DNA of 64,000 nt from positions 1-64,000 of the forward strand of contig JACMQU010000003.1 in NCBI GenBank assembly GCA_014376805.1, written 5' to 3'. Positions 25,611 to 35,752 of the stretch are shown here, piece by piece; position 1 is the stretch's first letter; each line of letters starts with the position of its first letter. The DNA is from Bacteroidia bacterium. GTDB taxonomy: Bacteria > Bacteroidota > Bacteroidia > UKL13-3. The notes under the pieces are model-generated. The model was given only the letters and a program-made list of their open reading frames with translations, made no database searches and had not been told where the DNA came from. Position numbers and translations under genes: made by a program.

Positions 25611-28343
25611 ATGAACAAGCAATTACTCAGTATTTTAAGTGTTATTTTATCCATTGTAATTGCATTGGGTTTGTATCTTTATTTTTCTCAGATTGATGAT
25701 AAAATAATGAAGCCTATTCATATAGTGCCGGATAATGCTGCTGTAATTTTCGAATCAAAGCAAAGCAGTGCACTTTTAAAGTCAATTGGCAATCCGGCTT
25801 TCATGAACAGGATTTTATTAAATGAAAAAGTGGCTGCATTTTATGATAAGTTATTATACATAGACAGCTTGCTAAAACAGCAGGAGGATATTGCAGAGTG
25901 GTTTAAAAAAGGGGAAGCGGTGTATTCATTTCACTCGTACGCTAACAAAAATATAGGTTTCTTTATGGCGGTTCAAACATTAGATGATGTTGATCCTGCT
26001 AAAGCACTTGAATTTTTTCAGCAACATTTTTCAGGGCGCTATAAACTTTCAAAACGTAAATTTAACAACCAGGAAATATTTGATTTTACCGATTTTAAGG
26101 AAGGAACTTTATTTAGTATTGCCTTCAAAAATAAACTGATGATGTTTTCTTTTGACGGATCCCTTGTTGAACTCGCATTGTTAAAATTAGAAAAGATAAA
26201 AGGAGGACCTGTTCTTGAAGACAGGTTATCTTTTGTGCAAAACAGCGGAGATGGTTTTAACCTGTATCTTAATTATAAAAATCTTCCTTTCCTGATGCAA
26301 TCTGCCGCTGGCGAAAATTATGAAAAGGCTTTTGGTTTATTAGGTGATTTTGGTGAAAAAGCTATTTATAATATTCATATTAGTGATGGCGATGTTTTGC
26401 TGAAAGGTGCGGTACAATCACATGAAAGCAATTTTCAGTTTCTGGATTTGTTAAATGGGCAGGCACCCATTAAAAATACCCTTCTTCCAATTTTACCTGA
26501 AGCAATAAATTTTTGTTTTTCATTCAATTATAATGGCTACGGATCCTGGTTCAAAAATGTTAATGAATATATGTTCAGCAAAAAATTATATGTCAAATAT
26601 TCTTCTTATGTTGATAGTATTGAGGCTAATTTACAAGTGAATTTTGGTGAAATTATGGCTTCTAAATTCGGCAACCATGTTTCATTGCTCTCGCTTAATG
26701 AACCCGGAATTTGGAAAGACAGTTGTTATATTACTGCGATAGAAATTACCGATGAAGCAGGCTTTCAGCAAATCCTCGATCAATTGGATAAATCATACCT
26801 GTTAAAGTATGGTAAAGATACGCTCCCACATTTAAAAGACTCTACCGGAATTATTAAAAAAACTTATATAGGAGATGCTTTTAAATTTTATTTTACAGAT
26901 TTGTTTGAAGGCATTGACGCAAATTATTATATAAAGTATAAAGGCTATTTTTTCTTTGCAAATAACGAATCTGTTTTAAAAGCTTTACAGAATAAATGGA
27001 AGCAAAATCTGCTGTTAAACAATTCACAAACTTTTAGAGATTTCGAAAAAAAATTAGCACCACAAAGTAATCTTGAACTGATTATTAATACGGAAAATGC
27101 AGCCCGGTACGCACTTAATTTTTTAAACAAACCCTGGTATGGAATGTTAAGTCAGAACCTCAGTACTTTTAAACGAGCACAATGGATAGGGATTCAATAT
27201 GCAGGTAGTAATGACAAGGTTTTTGCCGGGCAGATTTATATTCGTTTTAACCGCGATAAAGTTGATAAAACAAAAGAGATCTGGGCTATTAAATTAGATA
27301 CTGCATTACTGGTTGATCCTATAATTGTGTTCAACAAAGCATTAAACAACCATGTTATCATAATTGAAGATATGCTAAAGCAGTTAACAATGATTGACAG
27401 AGAAGGAAAGATAATCTGGAAGCAAAAAATTGACGGCGTAATCTTGTCACCTTTTACAGAAATTGATCTGTTTCATAATGGAAAAGTTCAATGGGTTTTT
27501 AATACAGAACATTATATTTATATCATTGATCAAAATGGTAAGAATATTCCTGGCTGGCCAGTATGGGTTCCTACAGGTACCCGCACTCCCGTAACAGTTT
27601 GTGATTTTAATAAGGATGGCAATTATCAATTGTTTATAACAGGAATTCATTATAAAGTAACAGGTTATGCAATAAATGGGCGCTTATTACCGAACTGGAA
27701 TCCTAAAGATGTTTACCCCAATCTTAAAACCTCGCTTCATTCATTTCAACTGGGTACAAATCCTTTATTGAGTGCTTTAAATGAAACAGGGCAGTTAAGT
27801 ATATTTACCCCCACAGCGCAAAAGTATAAAGGAATGAATTTAGATACAAACACACATTGGATAGATTACCGCTTGAATAACACAGACACCGGAATGATAA
27901 ATATTACAGCACTCGATTCTGCACATTTATATTCCATAGAATATTCTACCACACGACCACTCAAAATTAAACAATTAGCTGTGCAGAAATATAGTTCGTT
28001 TGAGCCGGTAAGCAATGGAAACAGTGTACCCTTATATTTGCTTAAGGCTTCAGATAAAGTGCTCATTACAGATGAGCAGGGAAAGGTAATCTATCAGAAA
28101 TCATTTTCAGATAGTACACTTACTGATTTCAGATGGAATTATGTGGGTGACGGATACAAAATAAGTTACTTTGATACCATCACCAAAAAATTAAATTTGC
28201 AGAATGTAAAAGGAGAAGCCTATAAACCTTTTCCTTTGGAAATAAACGGCAAGTACACCATGGGCAATTTATTTTATGAAGGAGATAACTGGTTGCTTTA
28301 TGGTAGCAAAGGAGGGCAGTTATATTTGTACCGTATAAGATAA
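25611..28343 (+). CDS. Large DUF3352-like envelope protein with C-terminal propeller
   Basis: 910 residues. One membrane segment at about 7-27 anchors it, with the rest probably in the periplasm. Residues 30-560 resemble DUF3352-type Bacteroidota proteins (IVPDNAAVIFESK near the start, with repeated alpha-beta units). The last 330 residues look like a propeller of the PQQ or FG-GAP kind: NHVIIIEDMLKQLTMIDREG, IYIIDQNGKNIPGWPVW and VTVCDFNKDGNYQLFITG. Function unknown. It begins a tight operon with the flippase-like gene (8-base gap) and a secreted nuclease. Confidence 0.75.
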   Translation: MNKQLLSILSVILSIVIALGLYLYFSQIDDKIMKPIHIVPDNAAVIFESKQSSALLKSIGNPAFMNRILLNEKVAAFYDKLLYIDSLLKQQEDIAEWFKKGEAVYSFHSYANKNIGFFMAVQTLDDVDPAKALEFFQQHFSGRYKLSKRKFNNQEIFDFTDFKEGTLFSIAFKNKLMMFSFDGSLVELALLKLEKIKGGPVLEDRLSFVQNSGDGFNLYLNYKNLPFLMQSAAGENYEKAFGLLGDFGEKAIYNIHISDGDVLLKGAVQSHESNFQFLDLLNGQAPIKNTLLPILPEAINFCFSFNYNGYGSWFKNVNEYMFSKKLYVKYSSYVDSIEANLQVNFGEIMASKFGNHVSLLSLNEPGIWKDSCYITAIEITDEAGFQQILDQLDKSYLLKYGKDTLPHLKDSTGIIKKTYIGDAFKFYFTDLFEGIDANYYIKYKGYFFFANNESVLKALQNKWKQNLLLNNSQTFRDFEKKLAPQSNLELIINTENAARYALNFLNKPWYGMLSQNLSTFKRAQWIGIQYAGSNDKVFAGQIYIRFNRDKVDKTKEIWAIKLDTALLVDPIIVFNKALNNHVIIIEDMLKQLTMIDREGKIIWKQKIDGVILSPFTEIDLFHNGKVQWVFNTEHYIYIIDQNGKNIPGWPVWVPTGTRTPVTVCDFNKDGNYQLFITGIHYKVTGYAINGRLLPNWNPKDVYPNLKTSLHSFQLGTNPLLSALNETGQLSIFTPTAQKYKGMNLDTNTHWIDYRLNNTDTGMINITALDSAHLYSIEYSTTRPLKIKQLAVQKYSSFEPVSNGNSVPLYLLKASDKVLITDEQGKVIYQKSFSDSTLTDFRWNYVGDGYKISYFDTITKKLNLQNVKGEAYKPFPLEINGKYTMGNLFYEGDNWLLYGSKGGQLYLYRIR

Positions 28344-28351
28344 TAATAATC

Positions 28352-29311
28352 TTGAAATATCTGATTTTTCTGCAATCTATACTCTTTGCCTGCCTTGGTG
28401 TTTTTCTGTTATATTATACTTTTAACAAAACTAATTTTGTTGAAATAGCAACAGTTATCAAACAAGGAAATCATTGGGTAATGATTCCGGTTCTTTTTGT
28501 TTCCGTACTGGTGTATTATGCAAGGGTTAAACGCTGGCAACTGTTATTTGAAACGATTCATATGAAAGCACCTGCTAACTATTTATTTGCTGCCCTTGGT
28601 ATTGGTTACCTGGTTAATTTTGCAGTACCGCGTTTAGGTGAAATTACCCGCGCACTCATTCTTAAACGTACCCATCAATTTCCTCTCAATACCACCTTAT
28701 CCACTATTATTTTTGAAAGAACAATTGATACCCTTTGCTTAGTTATTATTTTAATTATTGCTTTCTTTTTAGAATGGTTATATAAGGGAAATATACTTAC
28801 TCATTTTGTAAAGTATGCCGATATTTTTACAGCAAATAAACTACTGCTCATCCTCTTGTTTTTGATTGTTTTGATTGCTGGTTATTTGGTCATTTTAAAA
28901 TTTAATTCAAAAATGGCAATATGGATGAAAGAGTTGGTTCAAACTTTTTTTAAATTAACTGCTATTAAACATAAAACCTTATTTTTTGGAGAAACAATTG
29001 CAATTTGGTTAGGATTTTATCTGATGACTTACCTTTGGTTTTTTATGTTTGCAGAATCCATCTCATTATCTGCTTACCAGGCATTTCAGGTAATGGTATT
29101 AGGTGTGGTGGCCCGCTCCTTACCAATACAGGCAGGCTCTGCCGGAGCTTATCATTTTGTGGTCAGCCAATCGTTATTGTTATTTGGGGTGAGTCTTTTA
29201 ACAGGCAATGCTTTGGCTATTGTAATTCATGGGTTTCAAACAATTTTAACATTGGTTTTTGGTTTTTGTGCTTACATTTGGCTGTTTTTTAAAAACAGAC
29301 AATATGTATAA
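28352..29311 (+). CDS. Flippase-like membrane protein (LPG synthase TM / UPF0104 type)
   Basis: 319 residues with about eight hydrophobic segments, of the lysylphosphatidylglycerol synthetase transmembrane family. The conserved YLVNFAVPRLGEITRALILKR loop near residue 90 and the late VARSLPIQAGSAGAYHFV motif are typical. It has no synthetase domain, so it may move a lipid or lipid-linked sugar across the membrane. The start is TTG; no ATG lies at the right place. It begins 8 bases after the DUF3352-like gene and overlaps the nuclease gene by 8 bases. Confidence 0.85.
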   Translation: MKYLIFLQSILFACLGVFLLYYTFNKTNFVEIATVIKQGNHWVMIPVLFVSVLVYYARVKRWQLLFETIHMKAPANYLFAALGIGYLVNFAVPRLGEITRALILKRTHQFPLNTTLSTIIFERTIDTLCLVIILIIAFFLEWLYKGNILTHFVKYADIFTANKLLLILLFLIVLIAGYLVILKFNSKMAIWMKELVQTFFKLTAIKHKTLFFGETIAIWLGFYLMTYLWFFMFAESISLSAYQAFQVMVLGVVARSLPIQAGSAGAYHFVVSQSLLLFGVSLLTGNALAIVIHGFQTILTLVFGFCAYIWLFFKNRQYV

Positions 29312-30464
29312 ATTTAGTCTACTTATTTTATCCTGTGTTTTTTATACAGGTAAAACATTTTCTCAAACCATACCTAAATTAAGTAATGATACACTGCTGG
29401 ATATTGCTTGCTGGAATGTAGAGTGGTTTGGTGATACACAATACGGACCTACGGATGAAACCCTGCAATACAACAATATTAAAGCAATGATGCTGCAAAC
29501 AGATTTTGATATATTGGCTATGGAAGAAATAAGTAATATAACTACCTATAATAACTTATCTGCTGAAACGGCTGTTGCTGCAAAATATGATACCTATATT
29601 TCCACCTTTTCGGCTACTCAAAAAATGGGTTTGTATTGGAAAAAATCAATGTTTGAAGTGGTTGGTGTGAACACGCTTAATATCTTAACCAATGAAAATT
29701 ATAATTTTGCCACTCGTCCTCCTTTACAGGTTTGCTTAAAAACAAAGGGTGGAACTAAAACGGATACTTTATATGTAATTGTTTTACACATGAAAGCTCA
29801 AACAGATAATACAATTACGCCATACACACGCCGAAAGGGGGCTGCCGATGCCTTAAAAACATATATTGAACAAAGTCTGGAAAACAAAAAATATGTAATT
29901 GTAGGTGATTGGAATGATGATCTTTCCGTATCTATTTATAATGGAATGACAACTCCATACCTTAATTTCTTAAACGCCGAATATACTTTTCCTTCTAAAG
30001 AATTAACCACTGCCGGTAAAAAATCTTTTGTACGCGGAACTGCCATGATTGATCACATTATGCAGTCTAAAACTTTGGATTCTTTTTATTATAAAAATAC
30101 TGCTCAGGTATTTGATATAGCGGCTAATTATATTAGCGATTACGGTAATACCACTACAGATCATTATCCCGTTTATGCTTTCTATAACTGGAAAAAACTT
30201 ACTACCTATATTCCTTCGGCCGGCATAAACCAGGAAGTAGTGGCAGATCATCAAATACAACTCTATCCTAATCCTGCGAAGGAAACAGTTAAAGTTACTT
30301 ATCCGGAGAAAATAAATGAAATTCTACTCTGTGATTTAAGTGGCAAAGTTATTTTTCAAACCACATCTGCTTCTTTGGATCTTTCGATGGTGCGTAAAGG
30401 TTTTTATTTTGTATGGGTGCTAACCGACAAGGGTAATAAGGTTACCAAATTAATTATAGAATAA
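29304..30464 (+). CDS. T9SS-secreted endonuclease/exonuclease/phosphatase-family protein
   Basis: 386 residues. Signal peptide 1-22 ending TFSQ. The catalytic domain (about 30-290) has EEP-fold motifs: IACWNVEWFG, LAMEEI, VIVLHMKAQ, VIVGDWNDD and the closing DHYPVYA. The last 75 residues are a type A secretion tail (IQLYPNPAKETVKV...LSMVRKGFYFVWV...KLIIE) for export through the type IX system. It is probably an extracellular nuclease or phosphodiesterase. The ATG at 29304 overlaps the flippase gene and gives a clean signal peptide; an earlier in-frame start at 29259 would bury it. Confidence 0.88.
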   Translation: MYKFSLLILSCVFYTGKTFSQTIPKLSNDTLLDIACWNVEWFGDTQYGPTDETLQYNNIKAMMLQTDFDILAMEEISNITTYNNLSAETAVAAKYDTYISTFSATQKMGLYWKKSMFEVVGVNTLNILTNENYNFATRPPLQVCLKTKGGTKTDTLYVIVLHMKAQTDNTITPYTRRKGAADALKTYIEQSLENKKYVIVGDWNDDLSVSIYNGMTTPYLNFLNAEYTFPSKELTTAGKKSFVRGTAMIDHIMQSKTLDSFYYKNTAQVFDIAANYISDYGNTTTDHYPVYAFYNWKKLTTYIPSAGINQEVVADHQIQLYPNPAKETVKVTYPEKINEILLCDLSGKVIFQTTSASLDLSMVRKGFYFVWVLTDKGNKVTKLIIE

Positions 30465-30749
30465 AGTCTGTTTGTGCCCTCTCCCGATGTCGTGGTTTTA
30501 ATGATAATGTTAATGGTAGTAATTGGGTAGTTATTTCCATACACAACGTGAAGATGTAAATTCCGCCTTTCAAGTATAGTTTTTAACGGGTATCCGGAAG
30601 GCTTATATTGTAATATAGCGGAGATTTCAACTAACAACAGACTTCTTTTTTTTCATTTAATAACTGCAGCATCTTCAAATGAGTTTTTTGTTCACTATTA
30701 CAATCCAATAATTTATTTTTCTCCCAGGTTTGTCAAAACAAGTATTGAT
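30465..30749. other. Intergenic stretch without a supported gene
   Basis: About 285 bases between the end of the nuclease gene and a minus-strand terminator. A 77-residue frame on the minus strand overlaps the nuclease end and has no recognisable domain. I see nothing convincing here. Confidence 0.6.
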
Positions 30750-30790
30750 AAAAAAAAACCCCACACAAAATAAATTTGTAAGAGGTTTTA
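30750..30790 (-). terminator. Intrinsic terminator of the lipoprotein gene
   Basis: On the minus strand AAAACCTC pairs with GGGGTTTT (one G-U), with an inner stem ACAAA/TTTGT around TTTAT. Nine T follow in total. It lies about 40 bases after the stop of the gene at 30828. Confidence 0.75.
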
Positions 30791-30827
30791 GTAATTGATT
30801 ACATTCCTTTAGAACAGACAGTATCAA

Positions 30828-31262
30828 TTAGTTTCCTTCAAAGTAATAAACATAAGTATTTACTCCACTTAGTTCTTTTAGCCATAATTCTTTTGCCGCT
30901 AAACGTTGCACATTATAAGTTTTGCCCGAGCCATCAATCGTAATTTTAACATCTTCTTCATCATTTACAAATTCCCAACTTCCATCTTTTACAGAACGTG
31001 TAGGGAAACCAAACACAGCCCCTTCAATGGTTTGTGTAAGCTTACCGGAATTATAAACAGCGTATGTATAAGTACTTCCGCTTATATCCTGATTGGCGCC
31101 ATTCTTTTCCATTTTCGTTAAAGTCCACGTATTTGTAAAACGGTCTTTTCTTGTTCTTAATGAAATAACTGGATCATTTTGACCCTTTTTACAAGATTGC
31201 TGCGTTGTGATAGTTGTAAAAGCTATAATTAAAATAGAGATGTAAATTAGTTTTGTTTTCAT
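30828..31262 (-). CDS. Small lipoprotein, lipocalin-like
   Basis: 144 residues from the ATG at 31262. The signal sequence MKTKLIYISILIIAF ends in a Bacteroidota lipobox, TTQQSC, with the lipidated cysteine near residue 23. The rest is beta-rich (RFTNTWTLTKMEKNG, YTYAVYNSGKLTQ, DGSWEFVNDEEDVKITIDG), like the lipocalin-like domains of many Bacteroidota lipoproteins. Ligand and role unknown. Single gene with its own terminator. Confidence 0.75.
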   Translation of the reverse strand: MKTKLIYISILIIAFTTITTQQSCKKGQNDPVISLRTRKDRFTNTWTLTKMEKNGANQDISGSTYTYAVYNSGKLTQTIEGAVFGFPTRSVKDGSWEFVNDEEDVKITIDGSGKTYNVQRLAAKELWLKELSGVNTYVYYFEGN

Positions 31263-31555
31263 AATACCCATATATGAAAACATTATTCCATATAGTCCTT
31301 TATAAACTTTTTTGCATTAAATTATTATATATCATTTAGTTATCGCCTTATTTAATTTAGATCAAATAACTACCACTGTAATTACTGTAGATGATATTCC
31401 CCATAATGCAGCATTTTTACATTAAATTTTAATCTTAAGAATGCCTCAATAAAAAGCCTGTCTTAATAAAATTTAAAAGCATTAACTGATATGTGGTACT
31501 ATAAGTATTGTTATTTGATCGTAAAATATATTTACTTGCATCTTTAAATAAACTC

Positions 31556-34081
31556 ATGAAAAAACTCTTTTTTATATGCGTGCCTTTTTTAATTTTAGCC
31601 GGATGCGTTTCCAGCAAAAATAAAAAACACACTGTTATAACTCCACCAGCAGCAAAAACAACAACCATTGCCGATAAGATAAAATCCTGCAAAAAACTAG
31701 AGGGACTTTTTCCACTTTACCAGGATACTGCTTCAGGAAATGTTTTTGTTCTGCTTAAAAAAGAGCAGATAAATAAACAATATATTTATTTTTCTTACAC
31801 GGTTGATGGTGTGGTGGCAGCAGGGCATTTCAGAGGAAGTTTCAGAGATAATAAATTATTTACTATCAAGCGTTATTTCGATAAGATAGAATTTACTGTT
31901 TTAAATACAGGGTTTTATTTTGATCCGGCCAACCCCATTAGTAAATCTGCAGCAGCCAACATTAGTAATGCTACTTTAACCAGTCAGAAAATTATTGCTG
32001 AAGATTTTAAAAAAGGAGAAATTTTATTAGATGGCAATTCGTTATTTTTAAGTGAAATTTTTTCTCAGATTAAGCCATCAGTTATTCCCGGAGCAGGAGT
32101 TGCGCAATTTAGTTTGGGTTCATTAAGCAAAGATAAAACCAAGTTTATCAGTTTGCGGAATTATGAAAAGAACACAGATATTATTGTGGAATATGTGTAT
32201 GATAATCCGGCCCCTGTAATTGGCGGAGGTAAAGAAGTTACAGATGAACGCTCTGTTAGCATTACGGTTCAGCATACACTTATAGAAGCGCCCCAAAACA
32301 ATTTTAAACCTCGTTTTGATGATCCGCGTATAGGTTATTTTTCGGAAGAAGTGGATGATATGACTACAACAAATACTGTTGATTACCGGGATGTAATACA
32401 TCGTTGGAATCTTGTTAAAAAAGATAGTTTAGCCGCTTTATCTGATCCTGTTGAACCCATTGTATGGTGGATAGAAAACACTACCCCTGTGGAATTCAGA
32501 GCCACCATAAAAGAAGCAGGTGAAAAATGGAATCTTGCCTTTGAAAAAGCAGGCTTTAAAAATGCTGTAGTTATAAATGAACAATCCGATACTGCCACCT
32601 GGGATGCAGGAGATATTCGCTATAATGTATTGCGTTGGACTAGTTCTCCTCAGCCACCTTTTGGTGGTTACGGGCCAAGTTTTGTTGACCCCAGAACGGG
32701 TCAGATCTTAGGCGCAGATATTATGCTGGAATATATTTTTATCACCAACCGCATCAGGCAGGAAGAATTTTTTGGTGCCGTTAGTGCTATGCCAACTCCT
32801 TTGCCTAAACGTTTTAATAATTATTGCGATGCCAATGATTACTTACATCAGACTACGCTGTTTGGTAACCAGGTGCTTGAATCCAAAGGAATTAATGAAG
32901 TTGAAAAGCGCGATTACTTAAAACAGTCATTATATTATTTAGTATTGCATGAAATGGGGCATACCATGGGTCTTAACCATAATATGAAAGCCAGCCAGAT
33001 GTTAAAACCGGCACAAATAAATAACAAAATTTTAACACGTCAGATAGGTCTCACAGCGTCGGTTATGGATTATCCTGCTGCAAATGTGGCACTTGATAAA
33101 AAGCAGCAGGGAGATTATTTTACTACCCGACCAGGGCCTTACGACTTATGGGCGATAGAGTTTGGCTATACACCGGAACTGGCAGATGCGAATAATGAAA
33201 AACAGAGGGTTCATACCTTATTAGCACGTTCAAACGATAGTACCCTTATTTTTGGAAATGATGCAGATGACATGCGCGGTTTTGGTGGAGGTATTGACCC
33301 CCGAATAAATGTAAATGACCTGAGTGGTGATGCGATTACTTATGGCATAGAGCGTGTTCAACTTAGTACGCAATTAATGGGTGGATTAAAGGAAAAATAT
33401 ACTAAGCCAAACCAGAGTTACCAAGAATTGAGGCAGGCTTACGGAATAGCACAGAGTGAGTATTACAGTGCGTTAAATGTCATCTCCAGATACATTGGAG
33501 GGGTTTATGTTAACCGCACTTTTATTGGTGATCCTGGTGCAGGAAAAGCATATACACCCGTTTCAATTGCAGACCAGAAAAGAGCCATGGCCGCACTCTC
33601 CCGTTATGCGTTTTCGGCAAATGCATTTGGTGTTCAAAACGACTTATACCCATACCTGCAAAATCAACGCAGAGGTTTCGGCTTTTTTGGAAATAATGAA
33701 GATCCTAAAATTCACGACCGTGTTTTGGCTTACCAACGCAATCTGATGACACACTTATTGCATCCCGGTGTGTTAAAACGTTTATCAGATACCCGTATGT
33801 ATGGAAACACTTATACCGTATTAATGATGATGAACGACCTAACCGGCGGTTGCTTTAAGGGAGAAACAGGCAATATTGCTACTATTCGTCAAAACCTTCA
33901 GTTAATGTATGTAGAGAGAATGATTGGAATTGTAAAATCGCCTGCTTATGATGCCATTTCACAAGGTGCTGCCCTGGCACAGCTAAACCAGATTAAATTA
34001 ATGCCAGGAGCCGGTAACGATGAATCTAAAGCCCATATGGCTAATCTTAAACTGAAGATTGAAAAAGCTTTTGAAAATTGA
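31556..34081 (+). CDS. Zinc-dependent metalloprotease lipoprotein (DUF5117/DUF4953 type)
   Basis: 841 residues. Lipoprotein signal MKKLFFICVPFLILAGC with the Cys at position 17. The N-terminal half is a large beta-rich DUF5117-like region. The zinc site near residue 464 is HEMGHTMGLNH, a full metzincin HExxHxxGxxH motif, and SVMDYPAANV gives the Met-turn. The C-terminal 300 residues form the helical DUF4953-like part. It is probably an active envelope protease; the target is unknown. The ATG at 31556 gives the lipobox; a TTG at 31508 would add 16 residues in front of it. Monocistronic. Confidence 0.88.
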   Translation: MKKLFFICVPFLILAGCVSSKNKKHTVITPPAAKTTTIADKIKSCKKLEGLFPLYQDTASGNVFVLLKKEQINKQYIYFSYTVDGVVAAGHFRGSFRDNKLFTIKRYFDKIEFTVLNTGFYFDPANPISKSAAANISNATLTSQKIIAEDFKKGEILLDGNSLFLSEIFSQIKPSVIPGAGVAQFSLGSLSKDKTKFISLRNYEKNTDIIVEYVYDNPAPVIGGGKEVTDERSVSITVQHTLIEAPQNNFKPRFDDPRIGYFSEEVDDMTTTNTVDYRDVIHRWNLVKKDSLAALSDPVEPIVWWIENTTPVEFRATIKEAGEKWNLAFEKAGFKNAVVINEQSDTATWDAGDIRYNVLRWTSSPQPPFGGYGPSFVDPRTGQILGADIMLEYIFITNRIRQEEFFGAVSAMPTPLPKRFNNYCDANDYLHQTTLFGNQVLESKGINEVEKRDYLKQSLYYLVLHEMGHTMGLNHNMKASQMLKPAQINNKILTRQIGLTASVMDYPAANVALDKKQQGDYFTTRPGPYDLWAIEFGYTPELADANNEKQRVHTLLARSNDSTLIFGNDADDMRGFGGGIDPRINVNDLSGDAITYGIERVQLSTQLMGGLKEKYTKPNQSYQELRQAYGIAQSEYYSALNVISRYIGGVYVNRTFIGDPGAGKAYTPVSIADQKRAMAALSRYAFSANAFGVQNDLYPYLQNQRRGFGFFGNNEDPKIHDRVLAYQRNLMTHLLHPGVLKRLSDTRMYGNTYTVLMMMNDLTGGCFKGETGNIATIRQNLQLMYVERMIGIVKSPAYDAISQGAALAQLNQIKLMPGAGNDESKAHMANLKLKIEKAFEN

Positions 34082-34545
34082 GCGATGTTAAAAATAATCT
34101 TTATTTAACGAAGTATTTTAAATAACATTAAATTAATAAAATGGCTTTACTAAAATGCCCTGTAGGTAATTCTGTTTTATCAGATAATGTATATTAATGA
34201 TCAACTCAAGGTGAGACTATCTCCTGAATTTTAAATAAAAAAAACAAACGGTAGTTTAACGTAAGCCTGATAATGTAACGGAAAATTTTCAGCAGTATGA
34301 TCTCTGGTGAAAGATTTTGTTAAAACCTTATTGAAAACCTGATAGAATTAAATCAGGAGAAACAGGTTATTAAAAAATATTTGAACCTTTTTATTAATCA
34401 TAATTTGGTTTATAAAAAAATCCTGAATATAATTTGAAAAACATAGATGAGGTAATAAAACCGATTTTTATCTTAGTTAAATTTTACTATAAGCGGTTGT
34501 GTAATGTTATAAAACGAACGTCCACGTGGATTTTTCACTTTTAGC
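34082..34545. other. Intergenic stretch upstream of queA
   Basis: About 460 AT-rich bases with no supported gene. Tiny frames such as 34141-34197 are not recognisable. A 10-base palindrome, TCCACGTGGA (34521-34530), lies 15 bases before the queA -33 element and could be an operator. Confidence 0.55.
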
Positions 34546-34575
34546 TTGACTTTTTTTTATATAAGGTTACATTTG
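34546..34575 (+). promoter_or_regulatory. Strong Bacteroidota promoter for queA
   Basis: TTG (34546-34548), a 19-base spacer and TACATTTG (34568-34575): an exact match to TTG-N17-23-TAnnTTTG. It predicts a leader of about 55 bases before queA. Confidence 0.7.
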
Positions 34576-34606
34576 CAGTCCGAAATTTTAGTTTACTTAG
34601 CCTTAA

Positions 34607-34642
34607 ATGGGCACCTGCAATTACATTAATATTAACGAATGA
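34607..34642 (+). other. Possible 11-codon leader frame overlapping queA
   Basis: ATG GGC ACC TGC AAT TAC ATT AAT ATT AAC GAA TGA encodes [11 protein letters not shown]. Its TGA overlaps the queA ATG (ATGA), and it lies inside the predicted leader. Four of eleven codons are NAT/NAC codons read by queuosine-type tRNAs (three Asn, one Tyr). It may be chance in AT-rich DNA. Confidence 0.35.
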
Positions 34643-35685
34643 AATTATCTCAATTCAAGTTCGCCTTTAACGAAAGCTTAATAGCAAAACACCCCACCGA
34701 GGCACGTGATGAATCTAAACTAATGGTTATTAACCGCGAAAAGGGTAAAATAGAACATAAAAAATTCTCTGATATCTTAGGCATGTTTAACGACCATGAT
34801 GTGATGGTTCTGAATAATACCAAAGTATTTCCGGCCCGTTTATATGGCAGCAAAGAAAAAACAGGAGCCAAGATTGAAGTATTTCTGCTGCGTGAGTTGA
34901 ATAAAGAAATGAAATTATGGGATGTTCTGGTTGATCCTGCCCGTAAAATTCGTGTAGGAAATAAATTGTATTTTGGGAATGATGACCTGGTAGCTGAAGT
35001 AGTTGATAATACGACCAGCCGGGGACGTACCATTCGTTTTTTGTTTGATGGTACCGATGAAGAATTGCGTAAACTGATTGATAAACTGGGTGAAATGCCA
35101 TTGCCTAAATACTTGGACAGAGAAGTAGAAAAAACGGATAAGGATCGTTTTAACACAATTTTCGCAAAAAATGTTGGCGCAGTAATTCCTCCTACAGCTG
35201 GTTTGCATTTTAGCAGAGAACTGATGATGCGCCTGGAGATAAAAGGAATCCGTTTTCCAGAGTTAACCCTGCATAATGGATTGGGTTCTTTTAGAGCAGT
35301 AGAGGTTGAAGATCTTACTAAACACAAAATGGATTCGGAATTTTATGAAATTCCGGTTGAAACCACACAGGTTGTTAACCAGGCCATAGTAGAAAAAAGG
35401 AAAATTGTAGCCGTGGGTAATTCCGTTATGCGTGCATTGGAATCATCGGTATCATCTGCCGATCGTTTAAATCCATTATCGGGTTGGACAGATAAGTTTT
35501 TATTTCCGCCACACGAGTTTAAAATAGCCAATGTGCTGATCAGCAATTTTCATCCGCCTGAGTCAACTTTATTAATGGCAACAGCAGCCTTTGCAGGTTT
35601 CGACCTTTTACAGGAAGCCTATAATGAAGCCATTAAAAAGAAATACCGCTGGCTGGCATACGGCGATGCAATGATTATAATTTAA
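34639..35685 (+). CDS. queA: S-adenosylmethionine:tRNA ribosyltransferase-isomerase QueA
   Basis: 348 residues, full length. Landmarks: the start [70 protein letters not shown] and a late [24 protein letters not shown]. It transfers the ribosyl part of SAM to preQ1 in tRNA, forming epoxyqueuosine at position 34 of tRNA-Asp, Asn, His and Tyr. It has a strong promoter and is followed after 67 bases by ispD. No other queuosine gene is in the window. Confidence 0.97.
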   Translation: MKLSQFKFAFNESLIAKHPTEARDESKLMVINREKGKIEHKKFSDILGMFNDHDVMVLNNTKVFPARLYGSKEKTGAKIEVFLLRELNKEMKLWDVLVDPARKIRVGNKLYFGNDDLVAEVVDNTTSRGRTIRFLFDGTDEELRKLIDKLGEMPLPKYLDREVEKTDKDRFNTIFAKNVGAVIPPTAGLHFSRELMMRLEIKGIRFPELTLHNGLGSFRAVEVEDLTKHKMDSEFYEIPVETTQVVNQAIVEKRKIVAVGNSVMRALESSVSSADRLNPLSGWTDKFLFPPHEFKIANVLISNFHPPESTLLMATAAFAGFDLLQEAYNEAIKKKYRWLAYGDAMIII

Positions 35686-35752
35686 GCACCAATACACGTC
35701 TGGCATTTATTGTAGGTTATGCGGCTATTACTGGCAGCTAAGGCTAACTAAG

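Noticed and set aside
30404-30637. 77-codon frame on the minus strand overlapping the nuclease gene end
   Set aside because: No recognisable domain, no promoter, and half of it is antisense to a conserved type IX tail.
34141-34197. 18-codon frame MALLKCPVGNSVLSDNVY
   Set aside because: Isolated, with no start signal or known relative.
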